Part shown: positions 1-6,297 of the stretch, piece by piece | Position numbering within the stretch: position 1 is the stretch's first letter | Layout: every line of letters starts with the position of its first letter | From: Candidatus Hodarchaeota archaeon | GTDB taxonomy: Archaea; Asgardarchaeota; Heimdallarchaeia; Hodarchaeales; Hodarchaeaceae | Assembly: GCA_016840305.1 (NCBI GenBank) | Contig: JAEOSP010000315.1 | Coordinates: 1-9,913 of the forward strand | DNA length: 9,913 nucleotides | Direction of reading: 5' to 3' | Program-made: the position numbers and the translations under genes | The notes under the pieces: model-generated | The model's input: the letters and a program-made list of their open reading frames with translations, nothing else | Told to the model about the DNA's origin: nothing | Database searches by the model: none

Positions 1-120
1 ATCACTAATTATCTAGCTGAGATCGGAGATGAGGGATTGAAAACGGTTAAAAGTATTAAAAACGCGCTTGATCCGAATAAGATAATGAATCCGGGCATTT
101 TTGGATTAGACCCTAAATAA
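1..120 (+). CDS. FAD-linked oxidase (GlcD/D-lactate dehydrogenase-type), C-terminal end only
   Basis: Frame 1 is open from the first base to a TAA at 118-120 and encodes 39 residues; the rest lies left of the window. The tail reads L-K-x-V-K-S-I-K-N-A-L-D-P-N-K-I-M-N-P-G, which closely matches the conserved end of the C-terminal domain of FAD-linked oxidases (glycolate oxidase GlcD, D-lactate dehydrogenase and alkyldihydroxyacetone-phosphate synthase relatives). There the ALDP..I.NPG stretch is part of the flavin and substrate domain. These enzymes oxidise 2-hydroxy acids or related substrates using FAD. The specific substrate cannot be told from 39 residues. The gene converges on the leftward methyltransferase gene, with 124 bases between the two stop codons. 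Confidence 0.8.
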   Translation: MTNYLAEIGDEGLKTVKSIKNALDPNKIMNPGIFGLDPK

Positions 121-164
121 AGCTAGAGAATGCGAGAGGAATATTAGTTTCCACGCTTTCTAAT

Positions 165-189
165 TTAAGAAATCCCTATCTTTTCTTAA
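165..189. terminator. Palindromic hairpin between convergent genes
   Basis: TTAAGAAA (165-172) and TTTCTTAA (182-189) form a perfect 8-bp inverted repeat around a 9-base loop. The site is 45 bases after the oxidase stop and upstream of a pyrimidine-rich stretch. It sits in the only gap between two converging genes, so a bidirectional termination role is plausible. The stem is AT-rich and weak, and archaeal termination depends mainly on T-tracts, so confidence is limited. Confidence 0.35.
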
Positions 190-204
190 GTTCCAGCCAA
201 TATC

Positions 205-223
205 AAAAAAGAAATAATAAAAA
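205..223 (-). terminator. T-rich terminator for the O-methyltransferase-like gene
   Basis: On the minus strand, starting 22 bases after the stop codon of the methyltransferase gene, there is a run of T5 and T6 blocks broken by a few bases. T-rich tracts of this kind are the usual archaeal termination signal. No strong stem precedes it. Confidence 0.4.
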
Positions 224-244
224 CCCTCAAACTTATCCAAGAAT

Positions 245-1273
245 CTAGCTGTATGCTTGGATAATCACTTCACCTGAATCCCAGATATCATGATCGATTT
301 TATTAAATCCCGCCTTCAATAGAGAGAGTTTCACTGATTCTATTGTCGATCGTCCTTGTGGTTTACCTGAAGATTCTAGAGAGGATAAAAACCGTTTCAT
401 TGATTTATATAGAGAAACTTTGCTACCTGGATAAGATAACCAGGCACTATCATCATCAATATTTGTAATTATAGCCAAACGTCCATTAGGGGATAATGAT
501 TCTCGTAATTTGGTGAAAAAATCAACCTGAAAAATACCAGCATCGCATAGTAAAATTAGATCAAATCCTTTCGGTAAATCATCATTAATAAAATCAAGAA
601 CTGTATAAACGATCCTTTGATCCAGCGAGCTTTTCCTTGCGATCTCTCTACCATAAATGCAGACATTTTCAATATCGACTACACTTGCTGTAAGATGGGT
701 ATGACGTTTTAGCAACTCCAAAGACATCACACCAGATCCTCCACCAATATCCATCATACTGTTAACCCCTGTCATGTCAAAAAGTTGTGCAAATTTCTTA
801 GCAAATGAAAGATGAAGTTCATACAATCCATAGGTGAATTTTTTAGCATATTCAGGATTGATCTTCAGCTGATCAAACCAATCAGGAGGAAAAAATTCTT
901 GTTTATTCCAAAGGGAATCAGGAAGGGAGATATTCAGAGTTAAATTGTTTAGGAGGGGATAATGATCTTGTGCTATCTTGGCGAAAAATGCCCAAGTATC
1001 AACACTGTATGCGTCGAGAATAGCTCGTTGCGCAACAGTTGAGGTAAGATACTTATCATTATGCTTGTTAAGCAGACCGAGGTTAGATAATAATTCGAGT
1101 AAAGCCTGACATCGATGGATAGGCATATTAATGAATGTAGCAATTTCATTTTCATTACGCGACTCTGTTGACAGGTACCAAAAAATACCCCGTTCTAAGG
1201 CCACATTTAAAGCACTTGATGAAATATTCATATTAAGAAACTGATAAACGTCTTGAGTAGTTTCTAACTTCAA
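245..1273 (-). CDS. SAM-dependent methyltransferase, O-methyltransferase-like with winged-helix N-terminus
   Basis: About 342 residues, the usual size for the acetylserotonin/caffeate-type O-methyltransferase family. The first ~90 residues look like the winged-helix dimerisation domain (ALNVALERGIFWYL, then a second helix pair before LLSNLGLL). Residues 175-181 are the SAM-binding loop D-I-G-G-G-S-G, followed by an acidic D in VVDIE that would bind the ribose. Family members usually carry a catalytic histidine in an L-H-D-W-type motif after strand 4. Here that place reads DLILLCDAGIF, with no histidine, so activity or chemistry may differ. The open frame extends to a TTG at 1324, but the TTG at 1273 is preferred: AAGGGTG lies 6 bases before it and a TATA-like box at 1330-1337 fits a transcript that begins after the upstream TTG. 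The substrate is unknown. The gene lies downstream of a second methyltransferase gene on the same strand, with an apparent promoter of its own between them. Confidence 0.8.
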   Translation of the reverse strand: MKLETTQDVYQFLNMNISSSALNVALERGIFWYLSTESRNENEIATFINMPIHRCQALLELLSNLGLLNKHNDKYLTSTVAQRAILDAYSVDTWAFFAKIAQDHYPLLNNLTLNISLPDSLWNKQEFFPPDWFDQLKINPEYAKKFTYGLYELHLSFAKKFAQLFDMTGVNSMMDIGGGSGVMSLELLKRHTHLTASVVDIENVCIYGREIARKSSLDQRIVYTVLDFINDDLPKGFDLILLCDAGIFQVDFFTKLRESLSPNGRLAIITNIDDDSAWLSYPGSKVSLYKSMKRFLSSLESSGKPQGRSTIESVKLSLLKAGFNKIDHDIWDSGEVIIQAYS

Positions 1274-1279
1274 TTTAAA

Positions 1280-1286
1280 CACCCTT
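1280..1286 (-). promoter_or_regulatory. Ribosome binding site that decides the methyltransferase start
   Basis: The minus strand reads AAGGGTG, then six bases, then TTG at 1273. No comparable site precedes the upstream TTG at 1324. This site sets the preferred start 17 codons inside the longest open frame. Confidence 0.5.
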
Positions 1287-1329
1287 GAGCAGTAATTGAG
1301 TTTTTCTGAATATAAGATAATCAATGGAT

Positions 1330-1337
1330 TATTTAAA
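1330..1337 (-). promoter_or_regulatory. Possible TATA box for the O-methyltransferase-like gene
   Basis: The minus strand reads TTTAAATA. A start of transcription about 25 bases downstream would fall near 1308, leaving a leader of about 35 bases that contains the ribosome binding site at 1280-1286. The box call is by eye and no clear upstream BRE element stands out. Confidence 0.35.
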
Positions 1338-1394
1338 GTGAGTGATCTGAACAGAAGTAGAAATCAATTCTACGGTCTTCACATTCTATAGAAA

Positions 1395-2057
1395 TTACGG
1401 CCCTTGAGAGGAAGAGGACACTTTCTCGAAGATTTCTACCACCCAAATCCCCTTTATTTGTTTATAAACGCGTTTAAAACCGTAAGAATGAATGATCGCG
1501 TGAATGGCTTTCGGATCGTGGACAAAACTACGATAGCTGCTACGTTTGATACGTTGAAATAAATTTAAACAAAAAGCACCGAATTTGACCCACCAAGAAG
1601 CACGCGGATAGATAATGCCATAGTAACTCTTAGCTCGTTCAATACTGTGAGTAACCAAGGCAGGCATATCCGAGTAACAACAAAGGACCCTATCTAAAGT
1701 AACTAGATCAGTGGGAGGAATTTGGGAGGCCAGAGTAACAAAATCGCCATAATAGAAAGCAGTTTTATCACCATAGCCTAATCTCTCTGCTTCTGCTTGA
1801 GCCACGTGCAAATACGCCTTGGACGCGTCAACATGAATAAGTTGAGAGAGTCCTACTTGCGATAGTTCATGAGAAATGGCACCTATGCCTCCTCCAATAT
1901 CAAGTAGGGAGGTATTTTCTTCCACAATCGGAACGAGTTGATCTAGTAAAATTCTTGTCGTTTTATTAGGTCCGTTCTTCTGATAAGAATGCAATTCCTT
2001 TAATGCTAACTTCTGATTAAACATTGAGTCGAGACCGCAGCAATGCACCGATTCCAT
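1395..2057 (-). CDS. Class I SAM-dependent methyltransferase, conserved CCG-starting family
   Basis: 220 residues. The N-terminus carries C-C-G-L-D-S-M-F-N and then KNGPNKTTRILLD. From memory this is the signature start of a widespread bacterial and archaeal methyltransferase family annotated only as class I SAM-dependent methyltransferase. The SAM-binding loop is D53-I-G-G-G-I-G59, and V-D-A-S about 20 residues later supplies the acidic ribose ligand. The middle contains DLVTLDRVLCCY, and YPRASWW followed by FVHDPKAIHAII closes the fold. The YPR..WW and FVH features recall magnesium-protoporphyrin methyltransferase-like enzymes, but no chlorophyll genes are nearby, so that substrate should not be assumed. 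The paired cysteines at positions 6-7 and in VLCCY are notable and might bind metal or be redox-active; this is speculation. The ATG at 2057 is the first start in frame, with a weak AAGGAC-type site about 10 bases upstream. Confidence 0.8.
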   Translation of the reverse strand: MESVHCCGLDSMFNQKLALKELHSYQKNGPNKTTRILLDQLVPIVEENTSLLDIGGGIGAISHELSQVGLSQLIHVDASKAYLHVAQAEAERLGYGDKTAFYYGDFVTLASQIPPTDLVTLDRVLCCYSDMPALVTHSIERAKSYYGIIYPRASWWVKFGAFCLNLFQRIKRSSYRSFVHDPKAIHAIIHSYGFKRVYKQIKGIWVVEIFEKVSSSSQGP

Positions 2058-2137
2058 AGGAGAAGTGTCCTTAAACGAGGTTAAAAATGTGAAGATGCGA
2101 AAAATTGTGATAGATAGTTTTTAGTAAGGTTTAGATC

Positions 2138-2157
2138 AAAAAAGAGTAAGAAAGGGA
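2138..2157 (-). terminator. T-tract after the TPR gene
   Basis: The 135-base gap between the TPR gene and the downstream methyltransferase gene holds, on the minus strand, a pyrimidine-rich stretch ending in a T6 block about 35-55 bases after the TPR stop codon. It may end the TPR transcript. There is no convincing stem, so read-through into the methyltransferase gene is possible. Confidence 0.3.
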
Positions 2158-2192
2158 AGAATGTTATCGCGATTACTAGGAGTTATGATCTA

Positions 2193-4073
2193 TTAGATGC
2201 CCTCCCTATCCAGATAATCCACAAACTCCTTTGCAGATGCAGCGTAATCTAATACCTCTTCTTCTTTGTTATATAACCTATTTTCGATAACTCGTTCGAG
2301 GAGATCTTCAAATTGAGCGAATTCAACCACATCCTTTAAGGGAGGTTCATAATCGATGAATCTCTGCCATTTTCCTAATTGATCAGTTAATGAGAATTTT
2401 TCTCTCGAAATAAGCGAAACAAGATGATCTAATCCTTTTGATTTTGCTAACTCTTCAGCGCGACTAAGAAGATCCTGAGCTTTTTCTATATTTAGCTCTA
2501 ACATAGCTAATCTTGATTGTAACCAATATATTTGAACAAGCCAAGGATAGGAATTTTCTTCCCCTGCAATCCCATGAAGTTTTTCAAGATAAGACATTAC
2601 TTCCTTTATTATTTCATCATTCCCAGTTAATTTTATTTCTTCTAAGAGTAATTCACAAAGATTTAATAGGACTTGAACGCCGAGATCTAGGCTAATGTGT
2701 TCTTGTGCTAGTTGTTCAAGGATCCGTTGCGATTCACCTTTTTTCGCAACCCTTTCACTCGTTTTAAGTACCAAAGCTTTTGAAAAACGATATCGCTGAT
2801 TAATCTGTTTATTCAAATCAGTATCATGAATTTTCTTCAATTTCTCTAAATATTGCTCATAATCTGAAGGAACACCAGCTAAAACTGAAACACGGATAAG
2901 GTTCCAAAGAGATAGTGAAATATTGAGATGGTTCCCAATCTGTTCGAAAAGTTTAAGACCTTTACGGTATTCCTCAGTAGATCCTGCAAGATCTCCTTTC
3001 ATTTCTAAAATATATCCAATATTGTTGTAACAGAAAGCAATACCTTCTTTATCGTCCACTTCAATTTTAATGGCTAAGCTCTGGTCAAAATATCTATGAA
3101 CCTGATCCAGTTCTCCTTTCATCAGTAAAATGCTACCTATATTATTAAGACAGATTGCAATCTCATTTTTTCTCTTCAATTCACTAAATAATTCTAAAGC
3201 TTTGTGATAATAATCCAATGAAAATGAATAATTTCCTTTATCCCGGTGAATTAGCCCCATATTCAGTAACAAAGCAGCATTTGCATGTTTGTTCTCTTGC
3301 TTATCTGCTAGAATTTGTCCCCGTTTATAATACTCCAATGCTGCATCAAGATCCCCTTTCTGCCATAAAATCATTCCTATGTTATTTAATGTCTTTAAAA
3401 TCTGTTTCTTATTATCATACGTCACAAATATTTCCAAACTTTTGTTTAAGTTATTATGAGCTCTATCAAATTCTCCTTTCTGACCAAATACGGTTCCTAA
3501 TAAATTTAATGAACATGCAATTTCATAATTGAGGCCTAAAGTTTGAAACATGAATATACTTTGCTGAAGAGATTCAATAGCATTATCTAGCTCCCCATTT
3601 CTCCGAGAAATATCTCCTCTTATGCATAATAGTAATGCTTTTCGTATTAAATACGCTTCGTTTTCTAGAGACAAAAAAGTCTGTAATGATTTGTATGCTT
3701 TATCGTAAATCGCAAGAGCTTCTTCATTACTGTTTTGGGCTAGATAAATCCTGGCTAATGAGATATTGGCATCAATTTCCAGTAGTTTGTAACTTTCTGA
3801 CTCTGCGAGATTGATAACTTCAGCTATCAGTTCAAGTGATTTCTCGAATTCCTGTGATTCTACAAATAATTTTGTTTCTATTAGTTTGATTTCTATTCTA
3901 TCTCTGATTGTCAAAGAACCCTGTGAACTAATCATTTTAACCTGTTGATCTGCTGCTTGGAATTGACCAGAATATATTAAATTATGTATATCTTTAAATT
4001 TGGAAGAATCTAATGTCTCATTACTTGACGTACGTTGGGTGTTAAGTGAATGAATATGGGGGTCTTTTGACAA
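2193..4073 (-). CDS. Tetratricopeptide repeat (TPR) protein
   Basis: About 626 residues with no signal peptide or membrane segment, so cytoplasmic. Roughly residues 60-385 are TPR helices. The clearest units repeat every 40 residues, each with an NNIG-type start, a K-G-[ED]-[LF]-D turn and a Y/F-x-x-[AS]-L second helix (for example NNIGMILWQKGDLDAALEYY and NNIGSILLMKGELDQ). This is the TPR_12 type that forms a superhelical protein-binding surface. A helical C-terminal third follows, with E-K-A-Q-D-L-L-S-R-A-E-E-L-A and then EFAQFEDLLERVIENRL; from memory this arrangement is common in Asgard TPR proteins. The likely role is scaffold or adaptor, and the partner is unknown. The open frame reaches a TTG at 4088, but GAGGA inside its first codons lies 8 bases before the TTG at 4073, which is preferred. 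The gene lies downstream of the beta-helix gene, past a strong terminator, so it is probably transcribed separately. Confidence 0.85.
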   Translation of the reverse strand: MSKDPHIHSLNTQRTSSNETLDSSKFKDIHNLIYSGQFQAADQQVKMISSQGSLTIRDRIEIKLIETKLFVESQEFEKSLELIAEVINLAESESYKLLEIDANISLARIYLAQNSNEEALAIYDKAYKSLQTFLSLENEAYLIRKALLLCIRGDISRRNGELDNAIESLQQSIFMFQTLGLNYEIACSLNLLGTVFGQKGEFDRAHNNLNKSLEIFVTYDNKKQILKTLNNIGMILWQKGDLDAALEYYKRGQILADKQENKHANAALLLNMGLIHRDKGNYSFSLDYYHKALELFSELKRKNEIAICLNNIGSILLMKGELDQVHRYFDQSLAIKIEVDDKEGIAFCYNNIGYILEMKGDLAGSTEEYRKGLKLFEQIGNHLNISLSLWNLIRVSVLAGVPSDYEQYLEKLKKIHDTDLNKQINQRYRFSKALVLKTSERVAKKGESQRILEQLAQEHISLDLGVQVLLNLCELLLEEIKLTGNDEIIKEVMSYLEKLHGIAGEENSYPWLVQIYWLQSRLAMLELNIEKAQDLLSRAEELAKSKGLDHLVSLISREKFSLTDQLGKWQRFIDYEPPLKDVVEFAQFEDLLERVIENRLYNKEEEVLDYAASAKEFVDYLDREGI

Positions 4074-4081
4074 ATTTTTAT

Positions 4082-4086
4082 TCCTC
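4082..4086 (-). promoter_or_regulatory. Ribosome binding site deciding the TPR protein start
   Basis: GAGGA on the minus strand lies 8 bases before the TTG at 4073 and overlaps the longer candidate start at 4088, which has no such site before it. A TATA-like AAATTATAA near 4107-4116 would place the transcript start close to this site. Confidence 0.45.
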
Positions 4087-4136
4087 AATTAATCCAAACA
4101 ATCCAGATTATAATTTTATTGGCTCTCAATTTATGT

Positions 4137-4186
4137 AAAAAAAGAGGGAAAAAAAGATATTCTGAAAAGTTAAAAAAAACCCTCTT
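4137..4186 (-). terminator. Stem plus T-tract terminator of the beta-helix gene
   Basis: On the minus strand AAGAGGG, which begins in the TAA stop codon, can pair with CCCTCTT 31 bases later (plus-strand arms 4180-4186 and 4142-4148). A run of seven T follows directly. Inside the loop are two further T tracts of eight and seven. The triple T-tract arrangement fits strong archaeal termination, with or without the stem. Confidence 0.55.
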
Positions 4187-5432
4187 ATTTCTTTCTACGA
4201 AATCTCGGATTTTTCCTCACAATCAATGTAACTGTTAATAGCACTAACATTATTACATTAAATGAGAATCCAGCAGAACCACGTACGGTTGTTGTACAAG
4301 TTTTTGTAAGAGTGTCGGTTCCAGTTCTTGGATTAGAATCATTGTTATTCGCAACACCATCTATAAGATAAGGACTAGGCTCAGTATAGTCAGACCAATA
4401 GTTATTATCAAAGAAATTGCCATACACAGGGTCGGTATTATTATCACAGGCTTGTGAAGTGACACCATTATTGTCAATAAAGTCATTAAAGGTGATTGTG
4501 TTATTCACCCCCTCAAGAATATAAACTCCGTATTCCGAATTTTCCAAGAATACGTTATGATCGATTGTATTATTATGAGATGGATCAAGATAAACACCCT
4601 GTCCACCAGTCTGTTGAATCTTATAGGATATTGGCCCCTTAATAGTTGGAGAAACTGGACATTCACTCGGTCCATTATTGTAAATACAATTGTCGTTAAT
4701 TGTGATATGAGTAGAGTTTACAACATGAATTCCATCATAGTTATTGTGATGAATTGAATTCCCCGAGACTATCACGAATTTCGATGGGTCTAGATAAACA
4801 CCCTGTCCACCTGTTTGTTGGACTCTAGAAACTCCTTCAATACTTGCACCAATACCGACGGGACTAGTATAATTACAACCACTATAACTGATATCATTGT
4901 TTGTAATATCGTTATATGATGAATTATAATGTCCTATTCCCATTTTAGAGTTGTTTGTGATGATATTCTCATCAATAACAATATTAGTGCAATTAGAGCT
5001 TAATTTAATTCCATCTTTTCCATTCTTAATGGTACAATTCAATATTTTACCATTGGTTACATTGGTTAGGCTAATAACATCATGGCTCCGATCCACATTA
5101 TTCAACAAACAAGAAGAAATTTCGAAACTAACGTTTGTATTCTCAATATAGATCGGTTCAATAGTAGAATTTTCGATCGAAATTTCATTAAGATAATAGA
5201 TGCCCCCTTCCAGAGTGAAATTATATTTAGAAAAATCCGCGTTGCTAGTAATATTTACTGAACCATTTGGATGGGGAGTATATGTAATTTTTTGCGTTGC
5301 TTGCTTTACATACAAATACTCGCCTGTATTACTATTTAAATCATCCTCTGCACAAGTGGGAACAATTTGATTATTGATTTGTATTAATACAACTGTAGAA
5401 ATAATTAATAAAAGAATTATATTTTTTTTCAT
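4185..5432 (-). CDS. Secreted right-handed beta-helix (NosD-like) surface protein with C-terminal anchor signal
   Basis: 415 residues. Residues 1-28 form a classical signal peptide: two lysines, a long run of I/L/V, then a polar cleavage region near T-C-A-E. The body is a chain of short parallel beta-helix turns of the NosD/PbH1 type, rich in N-x-I, with units such as NNDISYSG, GNSIHHNNYDGIHV and HNVFLENSEYGVY, and it closes with NYWSDY, a motif common in archaeal NosD-like proteins. It contains many N-x-S/T sites, consistent with archaeal N-glycosylation outside the cell. The last ~31 residues carry G-S-A-G-F, a hydrophobic segment and the basic tail R-K-N-P-R-F-R-R-K-K. This tripartite pattern is typical of CTERM protein-sorting signals, or of simple membrane anchoring. 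The 13-residue block QQTGGQGVYLDPS occurs twice, 68 residues apart. The ATG at 5432 has a strong ribosome binding site. The ligand is unknown; such folds often bind or cleave polysaccharide, but no catalytic residues can be assigned. Confidence 0.85.
   Translation of the reverse strand: MKKNIILLLIISTVVLIQINNQIVPTCAEDDLNSNTGEYLYVKQATQKITYTPHPNGSVNITSNADFSKYNFTLEGGIYYLNEISIENSTIEPIYIENTNVSFEISSCLLNNVDRSHDVISLTNVTNGKILNCTIKNGKDGIKLSSNCTNIVIDENIITNNSKMGIGHYNSSYNDITNNDISYSGCNYTSPVGIGASIEGVSRVQQTGGQGVYLDPSKFVIVSGNSIHHNNYDGIHVVNSTHITINDNCIYNNGPSECPVSPTIKGPISYKIQQTGGQGVYLDPSHNNTIDHNVFLENSEYGVYILEGVNNTITFNDFIDNNGVTSQACDNNTDPVYGNFFDNNYWSDYTEPSPYLIDGVANNNDSNPRTGTDTLTKTCTTTVRGSAGFSFNVIMLVLLTVTLIVRKNPRFRRKK
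4579..4623. repeat. Direct repeat copy 1 inside the beta-helix gene
   Basis: This 45-base copy matches 4783-4827 at 37 of 45 positions by hand alignment, with an identical 20-base core (AGATAAACACCCTGTCCACC on the plus strand). It encodes the QQTGGQGVYLDPS block nearer the C-terminus. The spacing of 204 bases is exactly 68 codons, so the duplication is in frame. Confidence 0.85.
4783..4827. repeat. Direct repeat copy 2 inside the beta-helix gene
   Basis: Partner of 4579-4623, encoding the QQTGGQGVYLDPS block nearer the N-terminus. Flanking sequence is much less similar than the core, so this is either a conserved functional motif or a partly eroded segmental duplication. Confidence 0.85.
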
Positions 5433-5438
5433 AATTAT

Positions 5439-5447
5439 ATCACTCCC
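5439..5447 (-). promoter_or_regulatory. Strong ribosome binding site of the beta-helix gene
   Basis: The minus strand reads GGGAGTGAT, close to the ideal GGAGGTGAT complement of the archaeal 16S tail, six bases before the ATG at 5432. Confidence 0.65.
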
Positions 5448-5594
5448 AAAAAGGAAGAAAAATTGCTAAAGTTAAAGATTGATAGTTACCTTTTCTAAAT
5501 TCATGAGAGATCTTTTAAGTTTTTCTACGCTCTTGAATCATCGAAACTGAAGAGAATGTAGAATTTTTCTTTCTAATTCTTATATTAAACAGAA

Positions 5595-5621
5595 TAAAAC
5601 TCAAATATCATGTGAGTTTTA
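5595..5621. repeat. Inverted repeat, possible operator or hairpin
   Basis: TAAAACTCA (5595-5603) and TGAGTTTTA (5613-5621) form a perfect 9-bp inverted repeat with a 9-base centre. A related element, CTCAAATAT (5600-5608), recurs inverted as ATATTTGAG (5651-5659). The position between two diverging units suits a regulator binding site. A terminator is less likely, because no gene ends next to it. Confidence 0.45.
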
Positions 5622-5886
5622 ACCCATTTTCTTAGTAAGAAGTAAACTCTATATTTGAGGAATCTACTTGAACTGGTCCTTGCTTTATGGGTACCTCAAA
5701 ATGAATGGCTTTCATCAATATTCTCTTCTTTATAAGAACTCTAGTTCAGATTGAAAATTTATTTCCCCTTCAGCAAACTGCATTCTAGAGCAATAATGAT
5801 TTCAGGTTTCTCTGCGAGGCCAAAGAATAAAAATAGCTTCTCCCCACAGTTAGGGCATTCGTTAGAAATTAAAAACCCAATATTGA

Positions 5887-5894
5887 GAGGTGAT
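5887..5894 (+). promoter_or_regulatory. Ribosome binding site that sets the DUF1257 start
   Basis: GAGGTGAT is a near-complete match to the archaeal site, seven bases before the ATG at 5902. The GTG at 5890 that could open a longer frame is itself part of this site, so it is not the start. Confidence 0.7.
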
Positions 5895-5901
5895 TGAGAG
5901 T

Positions 5902-6297
5902 ATGTCACATTTTACAATTATAAAAACCAAAATCAAAGATCGTGAGTGCTTAATTGAATCGTTATTGAATCTAAATTATATTGTTAGGGAGAATGTTCCA
6001 GTTCTCGGATATTCTGGACGAAAAACACACGGAGATGTTGTTGTAAAAACTGGGAAACCATATGATGTAGGATTCAACCGTGACCCCGAAAATATCTACC
6101 AGATGGTTGCTGATTGGTATGGAGCTAGAAGAGCAATTGGGCGTTCTGAATTTGAATTCTTAGGAGAAGTTCAACAGGAATACTCGACAAACAAAGTAAT
6201 TCGTTCAGTCAAAGCTAAAGGTTATAGTGTACAATCAAGAAGAGAAACAGAAACTGGAGAGATTCAATTAGTTGTAGTTAAGCGAGGTTGGCGATAA
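5902..6297 (+). CDS. DUF1257 (Ycf35-like) protein
   Basis: 131 residues starting M-S-H-F-T-I-I-K-T-K-I-K-D, the characteristic beginning of the DUF1257/Ycf35 family known from cyanobacteria, red-algal plastids and scattered bacteria. The central stretch with YDVGF, IYQMVADWYGARR and a basic C-terminus (VKAKGYSV, then VVVKRGWR) also fits. No function is established for the family; it is a small soluble protein with no signal peptide. The ATG at 5902 is chosen because family members begin with MSHF and because GAGGTGAT precedes it. The TAA stop shares one base with the next start (TAATG), so translation is probably coupled to the DUF2997 gene. It is the first gene of the five-gene operon. Confidence 0.9.
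   Translation: MSHFTIIKTKIKDRECLIESLLNLNYIVRENVPVLGYSGRKTHGDVVVKTGKPYDVGFNRDPENIYQMVADWYGARRAIGRSEFEFLGEVQQEYSTNKVIRSVKAKGYSVQSRRETETGEIQLVVVKRGWR

Larger units (their letters stand above)
5433..5886. other. Divergent intergenic region with promoters for the beta-helix gene and the Mre11-Rad50 operon
   Basis: About 450 bases without a convincing gene lie between diverging transcription units. Seen here: inverted repeats around 5595-5621 and 5651-5659, another arm pair TTTGAGG (5654-5660) and CCTCAAA (5694-5700), and AT-rich TATA-like runs at about 5464-5482 (minus strand, upstream of the beta-helix gene) and 5826-5836 (plus strand, upstream of the operon). A 49-codon antisense frame at 5759-5908 contains C-P-N-C. 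No tRNA, rRNA or CRISPR repeat was recognised. The length is generous for such tightly packed genes and would allow a regulatory RNA or a degraded gene. Confidence 0.5.

Noticed and set aside
1357..1373. Short inverted repeat GTAGAA-TTCTAC between the two methyltransferase genes
   Set aside because: A 6-bp AT-rich stem with no T-tract following on the minus strand; of a kind expected by chance in this composition.
1395..2057. Assignment as magnesium-protoporphyrin methyltransferase
   Set aside because: Only the YPR..WW and FVH segments are reminiscent; there are no tetrapyrrole or chlorophyll genes in the window, so the substrate was left open.
2165..2176. Palindrome ATCGCGAT after the TPR gene
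   Set aside because: An isolated 8-base palindrome without a second copy or flanking structure in the window.
2513..3532. Plus-strand open frames within the TPR gene
   Set aside because: Antisense to a protein with clear repeat structure; compositionally odd, with no recognisable domain.
2960..3610. Regular 120-base recurrence of CTCCTTTC-like sequence that resembles a DNA repeat array
   Set aside because: It is the codon-level echo of the 40-residue TPR units (the K-G-E/K-G-D turn). The units are diverged in between, so it is not a CRISPR or satellite array.
5480..5860. Possible box C/D guide RNA (ATGATT, TTGATGA and CTGA fragments on either strand)
   Set aside because: C and D boxes do not occur together at usable spacing on the same strand, and no second C'/D' pair was seen.
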